Positions 34,226 to 43,118 of a DNA stretch of 64,000 nt are shown in pieces. Below the pieces are notes generated by a model, which was given only the letters and a program-made list of their open reading frames with translations, had not been told where the DNA came from and ran no database searches. Within the stretch, counting starts at the first letter, position 1. Each line of letters begins with the position of its first letter. This stretch comes from Verrucomicrobiia bacterium (GTDB taxonomy: Bacteria; Verrucomicrobiota; Verrucomicrobiia; Opitutales; Opitutaceae). Made by a program: the position numbers and the translations under genes. Location: contig WYBX01000077.1 in assembly GCA_011525695.1 (NCBI GenBank), positions 1 through 64,000 of the forward strand, in the 5' to 3' direction.

Positions 34226-34444
34226 TCACTCCGCCGGCGCGGAACCCAGGATGGCGTGCGCACTGGCCGCCTCGCGCAACTGCTGGCCGACCCGCAGCAC
34301 GATGGCGCAAACGCGTTCCCGGACCACCTGGTCGTCGGGACGCACCTGGCAGCCACGTCGCTCGCCCTCGAGCCAGGTCTCATCCTGGATGATTTTCCGA
34401 ATGACCGGGATTTGATGGGATAGGACTGGATCCAGTGCAGGCAT
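34226..34444 (-). CDS. Small conserved-looking hypothetical protein
   Basis: A 72-residue frame with the segment IIQDETWLEGERRG and then DDQVVRERVCAIVLRVGQQL. The mixed helical composition is unlike the Arg/Pro/Ala-rich shadow frames around it, and it fills most of the 470-base gap between phoD and the thioredoxin gene. It has no clear ribosome-binding site. I do not know its function; I believe similar short proteins occur in related bacteria but cannot check. The flanks 34191-34225 and 34445-34659 show nothing else. Confidence 0.55.
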   Translation of the reverse strand: MPALDPVLSHQIPVIRKIIQDETWLEGERRGCQVRPDDQVVRERVCAIVLRVGQQLREAASAHAILGSAPAE

Positions 34445-34659
34445 GGGAACGGGACGCTGAAAGGGGAGGATAATTCGATTAGATTGACCGGGTCCAGACC
34501 CGTTCCGATCGTCGATCTGGGGTCTGCAGCCAAGGGAACTTTCCCGGCTCCCACCTGGGGTCCGGCAGGGGGGACGCCACCGGGGTCACGCAGGGCCATT
34601 ATTGGCGTGTAACCCCCGGCCCGCCTGCCACTGTACGCTTTCCCTTCCGGAATCCATCC

Positions 34660-35583
34660 ATGAAAGCCAAATCCCTCCTTGCCGCCTCGATCCTCGTCCT
34701 GGCCGGCGTTCTCCCTGCCCTTTCCCAGCCTGCCGCCGTCACCCCCGCCCAGGAACTCGAGGCGCTCGTCACCGAGATCAAGGCGAAACTCCAGCGCAAT
34801 GAGCGCACGGCCACCGACCTCGCACCGCAGCTCGCCGCCTTCGAAGCCCTGGCCGCGAAATACCGCGGACAGAAGACGGACGACATCGCCCGGATTCACT
34901 ATATGCAGGCGATGCTGTACGGACAGGTGCTCGAGGACACCGACAAGGCGATCGAACTCTTCCGCCAGCTGGCCGCCGACTTCCCGGGAACCGAGACCGG
35001 CACCGCCGCGCAGGAGACCATCACCCAACTCGAGCGGCAGGCTAGGGCCAAGGCCGCGCAGGGCGCACTGGTCGGCAAGCCGGCGCCGGGGCTCAACTTC
35101 ACGTGGTCGACCGTCGCGGATCTCAAGAGCCTGGCCGACCTCCGCGGCAAGGTCGTCGTCCTCGACTTCTGGGCGACCTGGTGCGGTCCCTGCATCGCGT
35201 CATTCCCGCAGGTGCGCGACCTGACTGCCTATTACAAGGACTCGGATGTCGTGGTGCTCGGCGTCACCAGCATCCAGGGATTCGTCGCGAACATGGGCCC
35301 GCGGATCGACACGAAGGGCGACCCGCAGCGCGAGATGGCGCTGATGGCCGATTTCATCAAGGCGAAAGACATTACCTGGCCCATCGTCTTCAGTGCGGAA
35401 CCCGTGTTCAATCCGGACTACGGGGTCACCGGCATCCCCCATATGGCAATCATCGCCCCCGACGGCACCGTCCGGCACACCGGGCTGCATCCGGCGATGC
35501 CCCGGGCCGACAAGGTCCAGAAAATCGACGCGCTCTTGAAGGAATTCGGGAAGACAGTTCCGGTCGCGCCCTCAGCCCTCTAG
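34660..35583 (+). CDS. Exported TlpA/ResA-like thioredoxin-domain protein
   Basis: About 307 residues: a signal peptide (SLLAASILVLAGVLPALS), a helical N-terminal region with a tetratricopeptide-like segment (DKAIELFRQLAADFPG, residues 40-130), then a redoxin domain from about residue 140. GKPAPGLNF and LDFWATWCGPCIASFP carry the active CxxC at Cys175 and Cys178, and VTGIPHMAI gives the cis-Pro loop. It likely reduces or relays disulfides in the periplasm. Confidence 0.87.
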   Translation: MKAKSLLAASILVLAGVLPALSQPAAVTPAQELEALVTEIKAKLQRNERTATDLAPQLAAFEALAAKYRGQKTDDIARIHYMQAMLYGQVLEDTDKAIELFRQLAADFPGTETGTAAQETITQLERQARAKAAQGALVGKPAPGLNFTWSTVADLKSLADLRGKVVVLDFWATWCGPCIASFPQVRDLTAYYKDSDVVVLGVTSIQGFVANMGPRIDTKGDPQREMALMADFIKAKDITWPIVFSAEPVFNPDYGVTGIPHMAIIAPDGTVRHTGLHPAMPRADKVQKIDALLKEFGKTVPVAPSAL

Positions 35584-35620
35584 CCGAACATTTCGAGCTG
35601 CAGGGAAATTTTCGCCGATG

Positions 35621-35651
35621 AAAAAGCCGGACGACCAGGGCCGTCCGGCTT
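35621..35651 (-). terminator. Intrinsic terminator after glnK
   Basis: Read on the minus strand, a perfect 10-bp stem (AAGCCGGACG/CGTCCGGCTT, 8-base loop) ends in a run of five T. It lies 34 bases past the glnK stop in a convergent gap and may also slow transcripts from the thioredoxin gene on the plus strand. Confidence 0.85.
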
Positions 35652-35684
35652 GGCGAAATGGGTTTGAATCTGTCGCCCGGAAAA

Positions 35685-36125
<441 letters not shown>

Positions 36126-37529
36126 TTATTGGTGGGCGGCGGTGAAATCAGGGTAGGCTTCGTTGCCGTGTTCGCCGATGTCGAGACCCTCGGTTTCCTC
36201 TTCCGCACTGACGCGCAGCCCGAGGGTGGCCTTGAGGGCATAGAACACGATCACGGCAAACAGGAAGGTGAAGATGCCCACCGCCGCGATGCCGATCAGC
36301 TGCGACACGAGCTGCGCGCCACCCGCCTTCTGGCCGAAGAAGCCCACGGCCAGCGTGCCCCAAATCCCGCAGACCAGATGAACCGAGATTGCGCCCACGG
36401 GATCGTCGACCTTGATCCGATCGAAGAACATCACGGAGAACACCACGATGACGCCGGCCAGCAGCCCGACCACCACGGCCGAACCCGCCGCCATCTGATC
36501 CGCCCCCGCGGTGATCCCGACCAGCCCGGCCAGGATGCCGTTGAGCGCCATGGAAAGATCGGGTTTCTTGATCACGGTCCATGACGCGAGCGTGGCCCCC
36601 AGCCCGCCGGCCGCCGCCGCCAGGCAGGTCGTTACCAGGGTCAGCGAGACGAGCGCCGGATCGGCCGAGAGCACCGAGCCGCCGTTGAACCCGAACCAGC
36701 CGAGCCAGAGCAGGAACACGCCGATGGTGGCGAGCGGCATCGAGTGACCAAGCAGCGGCTGGACGCGACCGTCACGGTATTTGCCGAGCCGCGGCCCGAG
36801 GATCAGGGCGCCAGCCAGCGCACCCCAGCCGCCAACCGAGTGCACGATGGTCGAACCGGCGAAGTCGTAGAAGGGCGTCGCCATCGTGTTGAGCCAGCCA
36901 TTGCCCCATTTCCACATCCCCGTGATCGGGTAGGAGACCGCCACGAACAGGGTCGAGAAGATCAGGAACGAATGGAGTTTGATCCGCTCGGCCACGGCCC
37001 CGGAGACAATCGTGGCCGCGGTGGCGGCGAACATGCCCTGGAAAAGGAAGTCGGTCCAATAGGTGTAGCCCGCATTGTAGGCGCTGGTGAGATTGGCGAC
37101 CTCGTCACCGTCGCCTATTCCGATCCCCGTCCCGCCAAAGCCGAACCAGCCGCCGGCAAAATCGGCGCCGGGATACATCAGGTTGAATCCAACCAGCGCA
37201 TACGTGAGCAGCCCGATGCAGGGAATCAGCGTGTTCTTGAAGAGGATGTTGACCGTGTTCTTCGAACGCGTGAGCCCCGTCTCCAGCGTGGCGAACCCGA
37301 GGTGCATGATGAACACGAGCCCGGCGCAGAGCATCATCCAGAGATTGTTGGCCGTGAAGAGCGTGTAGCCGGGCGAGCCGGCGAACGCAGCGAGGTCGGC
37401 AAATGCCGGTGGCGCCGCGGTGGCGGCGGGCGCAACGTCTTCCGCGAACGCGGACGACAAGAGGAAGGGAAAGGCGAAGATGAGGGCCATCTTGAGCCCG
37501 CGGGCAGGAGGCTGGAACCGGTGCTTCAT
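36126..37529 (-). CDS. amtB: Ammonium transporter
   Basis: About 467 residues from the ATG at 37529: a cleavable leader (MALIFAFPFLLSSAFA), then 11 membrane helices. The twin histidines of the AmtB pore are visible in STIVHSVGGWGALAG and ISVHLVCGIWGTLAVG, and MHLGFATLETGLTRSKN is typical of the family. It imports ammonium through the inner membrane. A sigma-54-type promoter lies about 68 bases upstream of the start, matching control by nitrogen limitation. The frame open to 37784 lacks support beyond the ATG. Confidence 0.95.
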   Translation of the reverse strand: MKHRFQPPARGLKMALIFAFPFLLSSAFAEDVAPAATAAPPAFADLAAFAGSPGYTLFTANNLWMMLCAGLVFIMHLGFATLETGLTRSKNTVNILFKNTLIPCIGLLTYALVGFNLMYPGADFAGGWFGFGGTGIGIGDGDEVANLTSAYNAGYTYWTDFLFQGMFAATAATIVSGAVAERIKLHSFLIFSTLFVAVSYPITGMWKWGNGWLNTMATPFYDFAGSTIVHSVGGWGALAGALILGPRLGKYRDGRVQPLLGHSMPLATIGVFLLWLGWFGFNGGSVLSADPALVSLTLVTTCLAAAAGGLGATLASWTVIKKPDLSMALNGILAGLVGITAGADQMAAGSAVVVGLLAGVIVVFSVMFFDRIKVDDPVGAISVHLVCGIWGTLAVGFFGQKAGGAQLVSQLIGIAAVGIFTFLFAVIVFYALKATLGLRVSAEEETEGLDIGEHGNEAYPDFTAAHQ

Positions 37530-37596
37530 GTTTGTGGGAACGAGGCGGTGGTGAACGTTGGCGGCATGTGAAGGTGCCGCTGCAATCAGCCGCCGA

Positions 37597-37615
37597 TTAG
37601 CAGGGCCTGTGCCAA
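37597..37615 (-). promoter_or_regulatory. Sigma-54-type (-24/-12) promoter for amtB-glnK
   Basis: On the minus strand the sequence TTGGCACAGGCCCTGCTAA matches the TGGCAC-N5-TTGC consensus with one change and exactly 10 bases between the invariant GG and GC. The predicted transcript start gives a leader of roughly 60 bases. Confidence 0.7.
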
Positions 37616-37810
37616 GGTTCCAACCGCAGGATTCCCGGTTTTCAACCGGCGTCCGCCAGTCGGAGACTGGCGCTACCGGCAGCAGCCGCGTCCGCCGCCC
37701 CTGGATCGTCTTGGCGCCTTGGCGGGAATGAAATTTCCCCAAGCCGGGAGCGCCATCCGAATCTGTTTGCGCCTCCCGCGGCACAAACTTTTCTCGACCG
37801 TTCCTTTCCC

Positions 37811-38920
37811 ATGTTTCGCCAACGCACGCTGCAAGCCCTCCGCCCTGTCCATGATCGCCTCGCCTCCTGCCGCGCCCTGGTGGGCCTCGACGGTTTTGTC
37901 GATCTCATCGTGACCCCCGTCGGGCTGAGGCGATCCCAGGGCGAGGATTTCACCGCCATCAGCACGATCGAGGAGTTTGGCCAGCGCGTGGTCGCCGCCG
38001 CCGGCAAGAGCACGAACATCGAGTTGTTCCCGCGGGCCGAGAAGCTCGGTGGCAACGGCCCGATCATGGCCAACGCGCTGCTCGCCGCCGGCCTCGACGT
38101 CACCTATGTCGGCGCGCTCGGCCTTCCGCAGATTCACCCGGTCTTCGCACCCATGGCCGCGCGGGCACGCGCGATTTCGCTCTGTTCCGCCGCTCATACC
38201 ACCGCCCTCGAGTTCACCGACGGCAAACTGATGCTCGGCACGATGCGCAGCCTCGATGATATCACCTACGCCCGGATCTGCGAGGTGATGGGCGAGGACG
38301 CCTTTCACGCCGTGCTCAATGAGTCCTCGCTGGTCGCGCTGGTCAACTGGACGATGATTCCCAACATGACGGGCATCCTTGCGGAACTCGCCGCCCGGGT
38401 CCTGCCAAACCTGCCCGCCGCCCCCAAACGCAACTTCTTCTTCGATCTCGCCGATCCCGAAAAGCGATCGGTCGCCGATCTCCGCGCCGCCCTCGACCAA
38501 ATCAGTCGGTTCCAGCCGTTCGGCCGCGTGACCCTGGGCCTCAACCTGAAGGAAGCCCAGCAGGTGACCTCGGCGCTCGACTGCGGGACGGTGGGCGAGG
38601 ATCCGAAGGGCCTGCAGGCCGCTGCCGCCGCAATCCGCTCGAAGCTCGGCATCTCGACCGTGGTCGTCCATCCGCGCGAATCGGCTGCATGCGCGGACGC
38701 CACCGGCACCTCGTGGGTGCCCGGTCCCGTCACCGAGACACCCAAGCTGACGACCGGCGCCGGCGATCACTTCAATGCCGGTTTCACCTCCGGCCAGCTG
38801 CTCGGGCTCGAGCCCGAGGCCTGCCTCACCCTCGGCGTCTGCTCGAGCGGACATTATGTTCGTACCGGAGAAAGCCCCACCCTCGCTACCGTCGAAACCT
38901 TCCTCGCCAACTGGCGCTGA
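37811..38920 (+). CDS. PfkB/ribokinase-superfamily sugar kinase
   Basis: About 369 residues, longer than typical ribokinases. VGLDGFVDLIV and EKLGGNGPIMANALLAAGLD are the substrate region, and TTGAGDHFNAGFTSGQLLG is the catalytic GAGD motif near residue 318. The substrate is not evident. It is on the plus strand divergent from amtB and 19 bases before tmk, so it may be co-transcribed with the tmk-holB pair. Confidence 0.82.
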   Translation: MFRQRTLQALRPVHDRLASCRALVGLDGFVDLIVTPVGLRRSQGEDFTAISTIEEFGQRVVAAAGKSTNIELFPRAEKLGGNGPIMANALLAAGLDVTYVGALGLPQIHPVFAPMAARARAISLCSAAHTTALEFTDGKLMLGTMRSLDDITYARICEVMGEDAFHAVLNESSLVALVNWTMIPNMTGILAELAARVLPNLPAAPKRNFFFDLADPEKRSVADLRAALDQISRFQPFGRVTLGLNLKEAQQVTSALDCGTVGEDPKGLQAAAAAIRSKLGISTVVVHPRESAACADATGTSWVPGPVTETPKLTTGAGDHFNAGFTSGQLLGLEPEACLTLGVCSSGHYVRTGESPTLATVETFLANWR

Positions 38921-38939
38921 ACCGTCCACCCTTCGTTCA

Positions 38940-39587
38940 ATGGCTCAGAATCAAAAACCCGCCGGCAAGCTCATCTCCTTTGAGGGATCCGAAGGCTCGG
39001 GCAAGACCACCCAGATTGCCCGGCTGGCGGCCCATCTTCAAAAGACGAACCGCGAGGTCGTTTCGACGCGCGAGCCCGGCGGAACGGAGATTGGAGAACA
39101 GATTCGCAACATCATCGTCCATAATTCCCGGGGCGACGAGATGTGCGCGGAGACCGAACTGCTCCTCTTCACCGCGGCGCGCGCCCAACTGGTTCGCGAA
39201 GTCATCGCGCCCGCCCTCCTGCGCGGCGCCATCGTCCTCAGCGATCGTTTCCTCGATTCCTCCACCGTCTACCAGGGCGTCGGCCGCAACCTCGCCGCCG
39301 ACCCGGTCGCCCAGATCAACCGGTTCGCCGTCGGCACGGTGATGCCCGACATGACCATCGTCATCGACGTGCCGCCGGAGGTCAGCCTTGCCCGGCTGAA
39401 ACAACGCGCCTCCGATCTGCCCGATCGGATGGAGCGCGAGAACATCGACTTTTATAAGAAGGTCCGGGATGGCTACCTCGTGCTCGCCCAGGGCATGCCC
39501 GAACGGTTCATCGTCGTCGACGGGACCAAATCCGAGGACGCAATCGAGAAGAAGATCTGGGCCGAGGTGCAGACCCGCTTGAAATGA
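38940..39587 (+). CDS. tmk: Thymidylate kinase
   Basis: 215 residues from the ATG at 38940. LISFEGSEGSGKTTQ is the P-loop, EPGGTEIGEQIR carries the DR(Y/H)-family TMP-binding region, and LSDRFLDSSTVYQGVGR is the DRF motif. PEVSLARLKQR is the ADP-binding arginine region and the LID follows. It phosphorylates dTMP to dTDP. The stop overlaps the next start as ATGA, an arrangement with holB seen in many bacteria. Confidence 0.95.
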   Translation: MAQNQKPAGKLISFEGSEGSGKTTQIARLAAHLQKTNREVVSTREPGGTEIGEQIRNIIVHNSRGDEMCAETELLLFTAARAQLVREVIAPALLRGAIVLSDRFLDSSTVYQGVGRNLAADPVAQINRFAVGTVMPDMTIVIDVPPEVSLARLKQRASDLPDRMERENIDFYKKVRDGYLVLAQGMPERFIVVDGTKSEDAIEKKIWAEVQTRLK

Positions 39588-40546
39588 CCGCGTCACCCGT
39601 TCCCTGGCCCGCTGCACTCGCCGGCGCACCCACGGTCTCCGTGCTCGAGCAAGCCATCGCGCGCCGCCGGCTCTCGCACAGCCTCCTGCTGCATGGCGAT
39701 TCCGCCGAACTGCTGCTGGCGGTCGCCAATGCGATCGCCGACCGGCTGCTGAACGTTCCCGGCGCCTCGGCCTCATTCCCGCCTACCCAGCATCCCGACT
39801 GCTTCTCGCTGCGACCCGCCGGCAAGATGCGGCAAATCTCGGCGGACGCCACACGGGATCTCATCAACCAGCTCCAGGTCTCGCCGGCCGTCGCCCCCCG
39901 CAAGGTGGCCATCCTCCATGAAGTCGATCGGATGCACCTCACCGCGGCCAATGTATTCCTGAAGACCCTGGAGGAGCCACCGGCCAACACCACGCTGCTC
40001 CTGCTCACCACCCGACCCTACGCCCTGATCCCCACCATCCGGAGCCGCGTCCTTCATTTCCGGTTTCCGAGCGCCGGCACGTCGATTGCGGCGGATGGCT
40101 GGGCGCCCTGGCTGGAGGATTACCAGGCGTGGCTGGGCCGCGTGTCCGGAGGCGCGACCGGCGATCGCCGGCTGGTGGCCGATCACATCTTCACACTCTA
40201 CGGGCTCGTGGCCCGCTTCACCGCGGTGCTGGATGCCGCCACCGCCGCGGTCTGGAAACTCGAGCAGGAAAAATTGCCGGCCGATCTCACCGATGACGAG
40301 CAGGTCGCCATCGAGACCGGGATTGCCAATGGCATCCGTACCCGCCTGTTCGCGGAAATCGAGCAGACCACCCGCGCCTACGCCCTGCCCCGCCTGATGG
40401 CCGGCGACGAACCGGCGCGCCGCGCCCTCACCGCCGCGGTCGATCGGCTGGAACACGCCGTCGGCCTGCTCCGGCTCAATCTGAACGCCGCCGCCGCCCT
40501 CGAGGATTTTCTCCTCGCCTCCCTCCGGCTCTGGGCCAAGCGCTAG
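39584..40546 (+). CDS. holB: DNA polymerase III delta-prime subunit
   Basis: About 320 residues with the AAA+ clamp-loader layout: RRLSHSLLLHGDSAELL in place of a real Walker A (delta-prime cannot hydrolyse ATP), VAILHEVDRMHLTAANVFLK (Walker B/sensor region), KTLEEPPANTTLLLLTT and IRSRVLHFRF. The zinc-binding cysteines of many DnaX/HolB proteins are not seen. It is coupled to tmk by a four-base overlap. Confidence 0.88.
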   Translation: MTASPVPWPAALAGAPTVSVLEQAIARRRLSHSLLLHGDSAELLLAVANAIADRLLNVPGASASFPPTQHPDCFSLRPAGKMRQISADATRDLINQLQVSPAVAPRKVAILHEVDRMHLTAANVFLKTLEEPPANTTLLLLTTRPYALIPTIRSRVLHFRFPSAGTSIAADGWAPWLEDYQAWLGRVSGGATGDRRLVADHIFTLYGLVARFTAVLDAATAAVWKLEQEKLPADLTDDEQVAIETGIANGIRTRLFAEIEQTTRAYALPRLMAGDEPARRALTAAVDRLEHAVGLLRLNLNAAAALEDFLLASLRLWAKR

Positions 40547-40556
40547 CCTGCATTCC

Positions 40557-40594
40557 TCACACCGTGAGGTGTGATGGATGCACCCTGTCGGGTG
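40557..40594. terminator. Tandem hairpins past holB
   Basis: Two small perfect hairpins lie just after the holB stop: TCACACC/GGTGTGA with a GTGA loop (40557-40574) and CACCC/GGGTG with a TGTC loop (40581-40594). No clear T run follows, but position and form suggest transcription end or RNA protection in a convergent gap. Confidence 0.5.
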
Positions 40595-40638
40595 TTCCCG
40601 TGTTCTATAAAACGTCCTGTCCCATCGAATGCGTTTCC

Positions 40639-40659
40639 GGGCGCAGCGAGTCTGCGCCC
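40639..40659. repeat. GGGCGCAG/CTGCGCCC hairpin
   Basis: Perfect 8-bp stem GGGCGCAG (40639-40646) and CTGCGCCC (40652-40659) with loop CGAGT, in the holB/GH3 convergent gap. It resembles short palindromic extragenic elements; I found no second copy in the window. Confidence 0.5.
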
Positions 40660-40708
40660 CTACGATTCGGAACAAAACGATCAGCCCTGGCCAGTCGTCG
40701 CGTAGTCT

Positions 40709-40763
40709 TTGGTCCCTTGGTCTCTTGGTCCCTTGGTCTCTCAGTCCCTGGTCCCTTCGTCCC
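40709..40763. repeat. Degenerate octamer tandem repeat TTGGTCYC
   Basis: Seven units of about 8 bases (TTGGTCCC, TTGGTCTC, TTGGTCCC, TTGGTCTC, TCAGTCCC, TGGTCCC, TTCGTCCC) run directly up to the stop codon of the GH3 gene at 40764. It is outside any gene. Confidence 0.8.
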
Positions 40764-43103
40764 TCACTTCGCCGCCGCCACGTGGAAACTTCCCTTCAGC
40801 CGGATATCCGCCGACGAGCCGCCGACCATCACCGCGAATTCCCCGGGTTCGACCACCGGCTGCAGCTGCAGATCGAGGAATGCCAGCTGTTCCGACGTCA
40901 CCGTGAACGTCACCGTCCTCGCCTCCCCCGGCTCCAGGTCGATTTTGCTGAAGCCGGCCAGCTGCTGCACCGGCGTCGTCAGGCTGCTGATGACGTCGTC
41001 GATATATAGCTGCACGACTTCCTTGCCGGCCCGCCGGCCGGTGTTCTTCACCTCCACGCTGATAGTCACATCCCCCGCGACGCCGATCTCGCGTGGCGCT
41101 ATCCGCAGGTTGGCATACTCGAATGTCGTGTAGCTCAGCCCGTGGCCGAATGGATACAGCGGCGTCGCCGCCTCATCGACATAGCCGTTCTTCAATGCTT
41201 TCGAGGGCGTGTGATTGTAGTAGACCGGAAGCTGGCCGACATGGCGGGCCACGGAAACGGGCAGCCGGCCGCTCGGGTTGACATCGCCGAAGAGGATGTC
41301 CGCCACCGCCTCGCCGCCGCGTTCGCCGCAGTTCCAAGCCTCGAGGAGCGCGGAGACATGCGTCTCGAGCCAGGGAATGGAAATTGGCCGGCCGTTGATC
41401 AGGACAACCACTGTGGGCGTGCCGGTGGCATGCACCGCCCGGATCAGCTCCTCCTGCCGGCCGGTCAATTCAAGCCGGGTGACATCCCTGCCCTCCCCAT
41501 TCGTCCCCTGGTTGTTCGCCGCCTTTCGCTCATTTTCTCCCACCACCACGATCGCCACGTCGGCCTTCCGCGCGACCGCCTGGGCCTGCGCGAATTCATC
41601 GAGCTCGTCACCGAGCACGTTGCATCCCTTCACGTACTCCACCCGGACGCCGGGGACCTTCCTCCGGATGCCCTCGAGCACGGTCACGACCTCCTGCGTG
41701 AGGTGATTGGCAATGTAATCGCCGAGCTGGTTTCTCGCGTGATCGGCATTGGGACCAATCACGGCAATCGACTTTAGCCGGTCCTTCGCCAGCGGCAGCA
41801 GGTCGCCCGCGTTCTTCAGGAGCACGATGCCCTCACGCGCCACGTCGAGGGCCAGCTCCCGATGTTGGGCGGTGTTGCCGACCGCCGCGGCATGGTCCGG
41901 GTCCACGTATGGCCGCTCGAAAAGCCCGAGCCGAAACTTCTGCCGCAAAATCCGGCTCACCGCCCGGTCGATCATCGCCATCGACGCCTTCCCCTCGCGC
42001 ACACTCTCGACCAGCGGCCCCATGAACCCCTCCTCCCACGAGATGCCGACGTCGAGCCCGGCGTTCAGCGCCATCACCCCGGCCTCCTTCTGTGTGGCGG
42101 CCACCTGCTCCCAGACGATCGTGCTGATGCCATGGCCTTCGCCGAGGACCAGCCCTTCGAACCCAAGTTCACCGCGCAGGATGTCGGTGAGGAGCTTCCG
42201 GGAGGCGTGCACCGGCTGGCCGTCGACCGCGGGATATGTGGCCATCACGCCGAGTGCGCCGGACTGCTTGATCCCGGCCACCCAGGGCGGCAGGAACACC
42301 TCGCGCAGCTTCCGCTCGGAAATCTCCATCGCGCCGCGCTCGAGCCCGCTCACCGGCTCGCTCTGCCCTGGATAATGGCACAGCCCGGCCACCGTCTTGT
42401 CTGGCGCCGCCACGTCCTCTCCCTGGACGCCCTCCACGATCGCCCCGGCGAGACGCGCGGACAGGAAGGGATCCTCCGTATACGCTTCCTGGTTCCGCCC
42501 CAGACGCGGATCGCGGATCGGTTCGATCACCAGCGTGAACAGCTGGTGGATGCCCACCGAGCGGGCCTCCCGCGCCACCACCGCATACAGGTCCCGAACC
42601 AGATCCAGATTCCAGGTGCTGCCGATCGCCGGGCCCTCGGGAAACACGGTGCCGCCGGAGCACATCAGTCCGTGCGTCCCCTCCTCCGTCTGCAGCAGCG
42701 GGATCCCGAGCCGGGTCTGCTCGATCGCGATCCGCTGCAGCTCGTTGAAGCACTCCGCCTGCGCGCGCCGGTCCGCGCCGCCCAGGAGATTGTTGGCCAG
42801 GGTGAAGAACCCGCCCCCCGGGCCGAGCTCCGGCACCAGGGTGCCCCGCGCGAACGCCCGGCTGTTCTCCAGCCGCTCCGGCACCGTGGCTCCGAGCTCC
42901 CGCAGATAGAGGCATGGCATGTTCATCTGCCCGACCTTCTCTTCCAGGGTCATCCGGCCCAGCAGATCCTCGACCCGCCGCGCCAGCGGCTGGGACGCAT
43001 CGCGGTACCGGGGCGGCAAATCCTCGGCAGATGCGGCGGTCAGCCCAAGGCTCAAGGCCATGAGCGACGTCAGGATGGCTCGGTGGACGGGTCGTGCATT
43101 CAT
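40764..43103 (-). CDS. GH3-family glycoside hydrolase with atypical active site
   Basis: About 779 residues: a signal peptide (ILTSLMALSLGLTAASA), the GH3 N-domain (LGRMTLEEKVGQMNMP at about 49-64), the C-domain and a C-terminal fibronectin-III-like domain. Where most GH3 enzymes have KHF and a VSD nucleophile, this protein has AGLCHYPGQSEP (Cys242-His243) and GLVLGEGHGI with Glu322 at the nucleophile position. The rest is well conserved (ISERKLREVFLPPW, LLTDILRGELGFEGL). It may belong to a GH3 subgroup with altered chemistry or specificity; the usual label would be beta-glucosidase. It ends at an octamer repeat. Confidence 0.85.
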   Translation of the reverse strand: MNARPVHRAILTSLMALSLGLTAASAEDLPPRYRDASQPLARRVEDLLGRMTLEEKVGQMNMPCLYLRELGATVPERLENSRAFARGTLVPELGPGGGFFTLANNLLGGADRRAQAECFNELQRIAIEQTRLGIPLLQTEEGTHGLMCSGGTVFPEGPAIGSTWNLDLVRDLYAVVAREARSVGIHQLFTLVIEPIRDPRLGRNQEAYTEDPFLSARLAGAIVEGVQGEDVAAPDKTVAGLCHYPGQSEPVSGLERGAMEISERKLREVFLPPWVAGIKQSGALGVMATYPAVDGQPVHASRKLLTDILRGELGFEGLVLGEGHGISTIVWEQVAATQKEAGVMALNAGLDVGISWEEGFMGPLVESVREGKASMAMIDRAVSRILRQKFRLGLFERPYVDPDHAAAVGNTAQHRELALDVAREGIVLLKNAGDLLPLAKDRLKSIAVIGPNADHARNQLGDYIANHLTQEVVTVLEGIRRKVPGVRVEYVKGCNVLGDELDEFAQAQAVARKADVAIVVVGENERKAANNQGTNGEGRDVTRLELTGRQEELIRAVHATGTPTVVVLINGRPISIPWLETHVSALLEAWNCGERGGEAVADILFGDVNPSGRLPVSVARHVGQLPVYYNHTPSKALKNGYVDEAATPLYPFGHGLSYTTFEYANLRIAPREIGVAGDVTISVEVKNTGRRAGKEVVQLYIDDVISSLTTPVQQLAGFSKIDLEPGEARTVTFTVTSEQLAFLDLQLQPVVEPGEFAVMVGGSSADIRLKGSFHVAAAK

Positions 43104-43118
43104 GCTGGTTCCTTTTCG

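Noticed and set aside
37811..38920. Second inositol kinase
   Set aside because: The protein is a PfkB kinase but lies far from the inositol locus next to tmk and has no operator, so no substrate is claimed.
40639..40763. CRISPR-like repeats
   Set aside because: The units are 8 bases, contiguous and degenerate, with no spacers; no cas gene is present.
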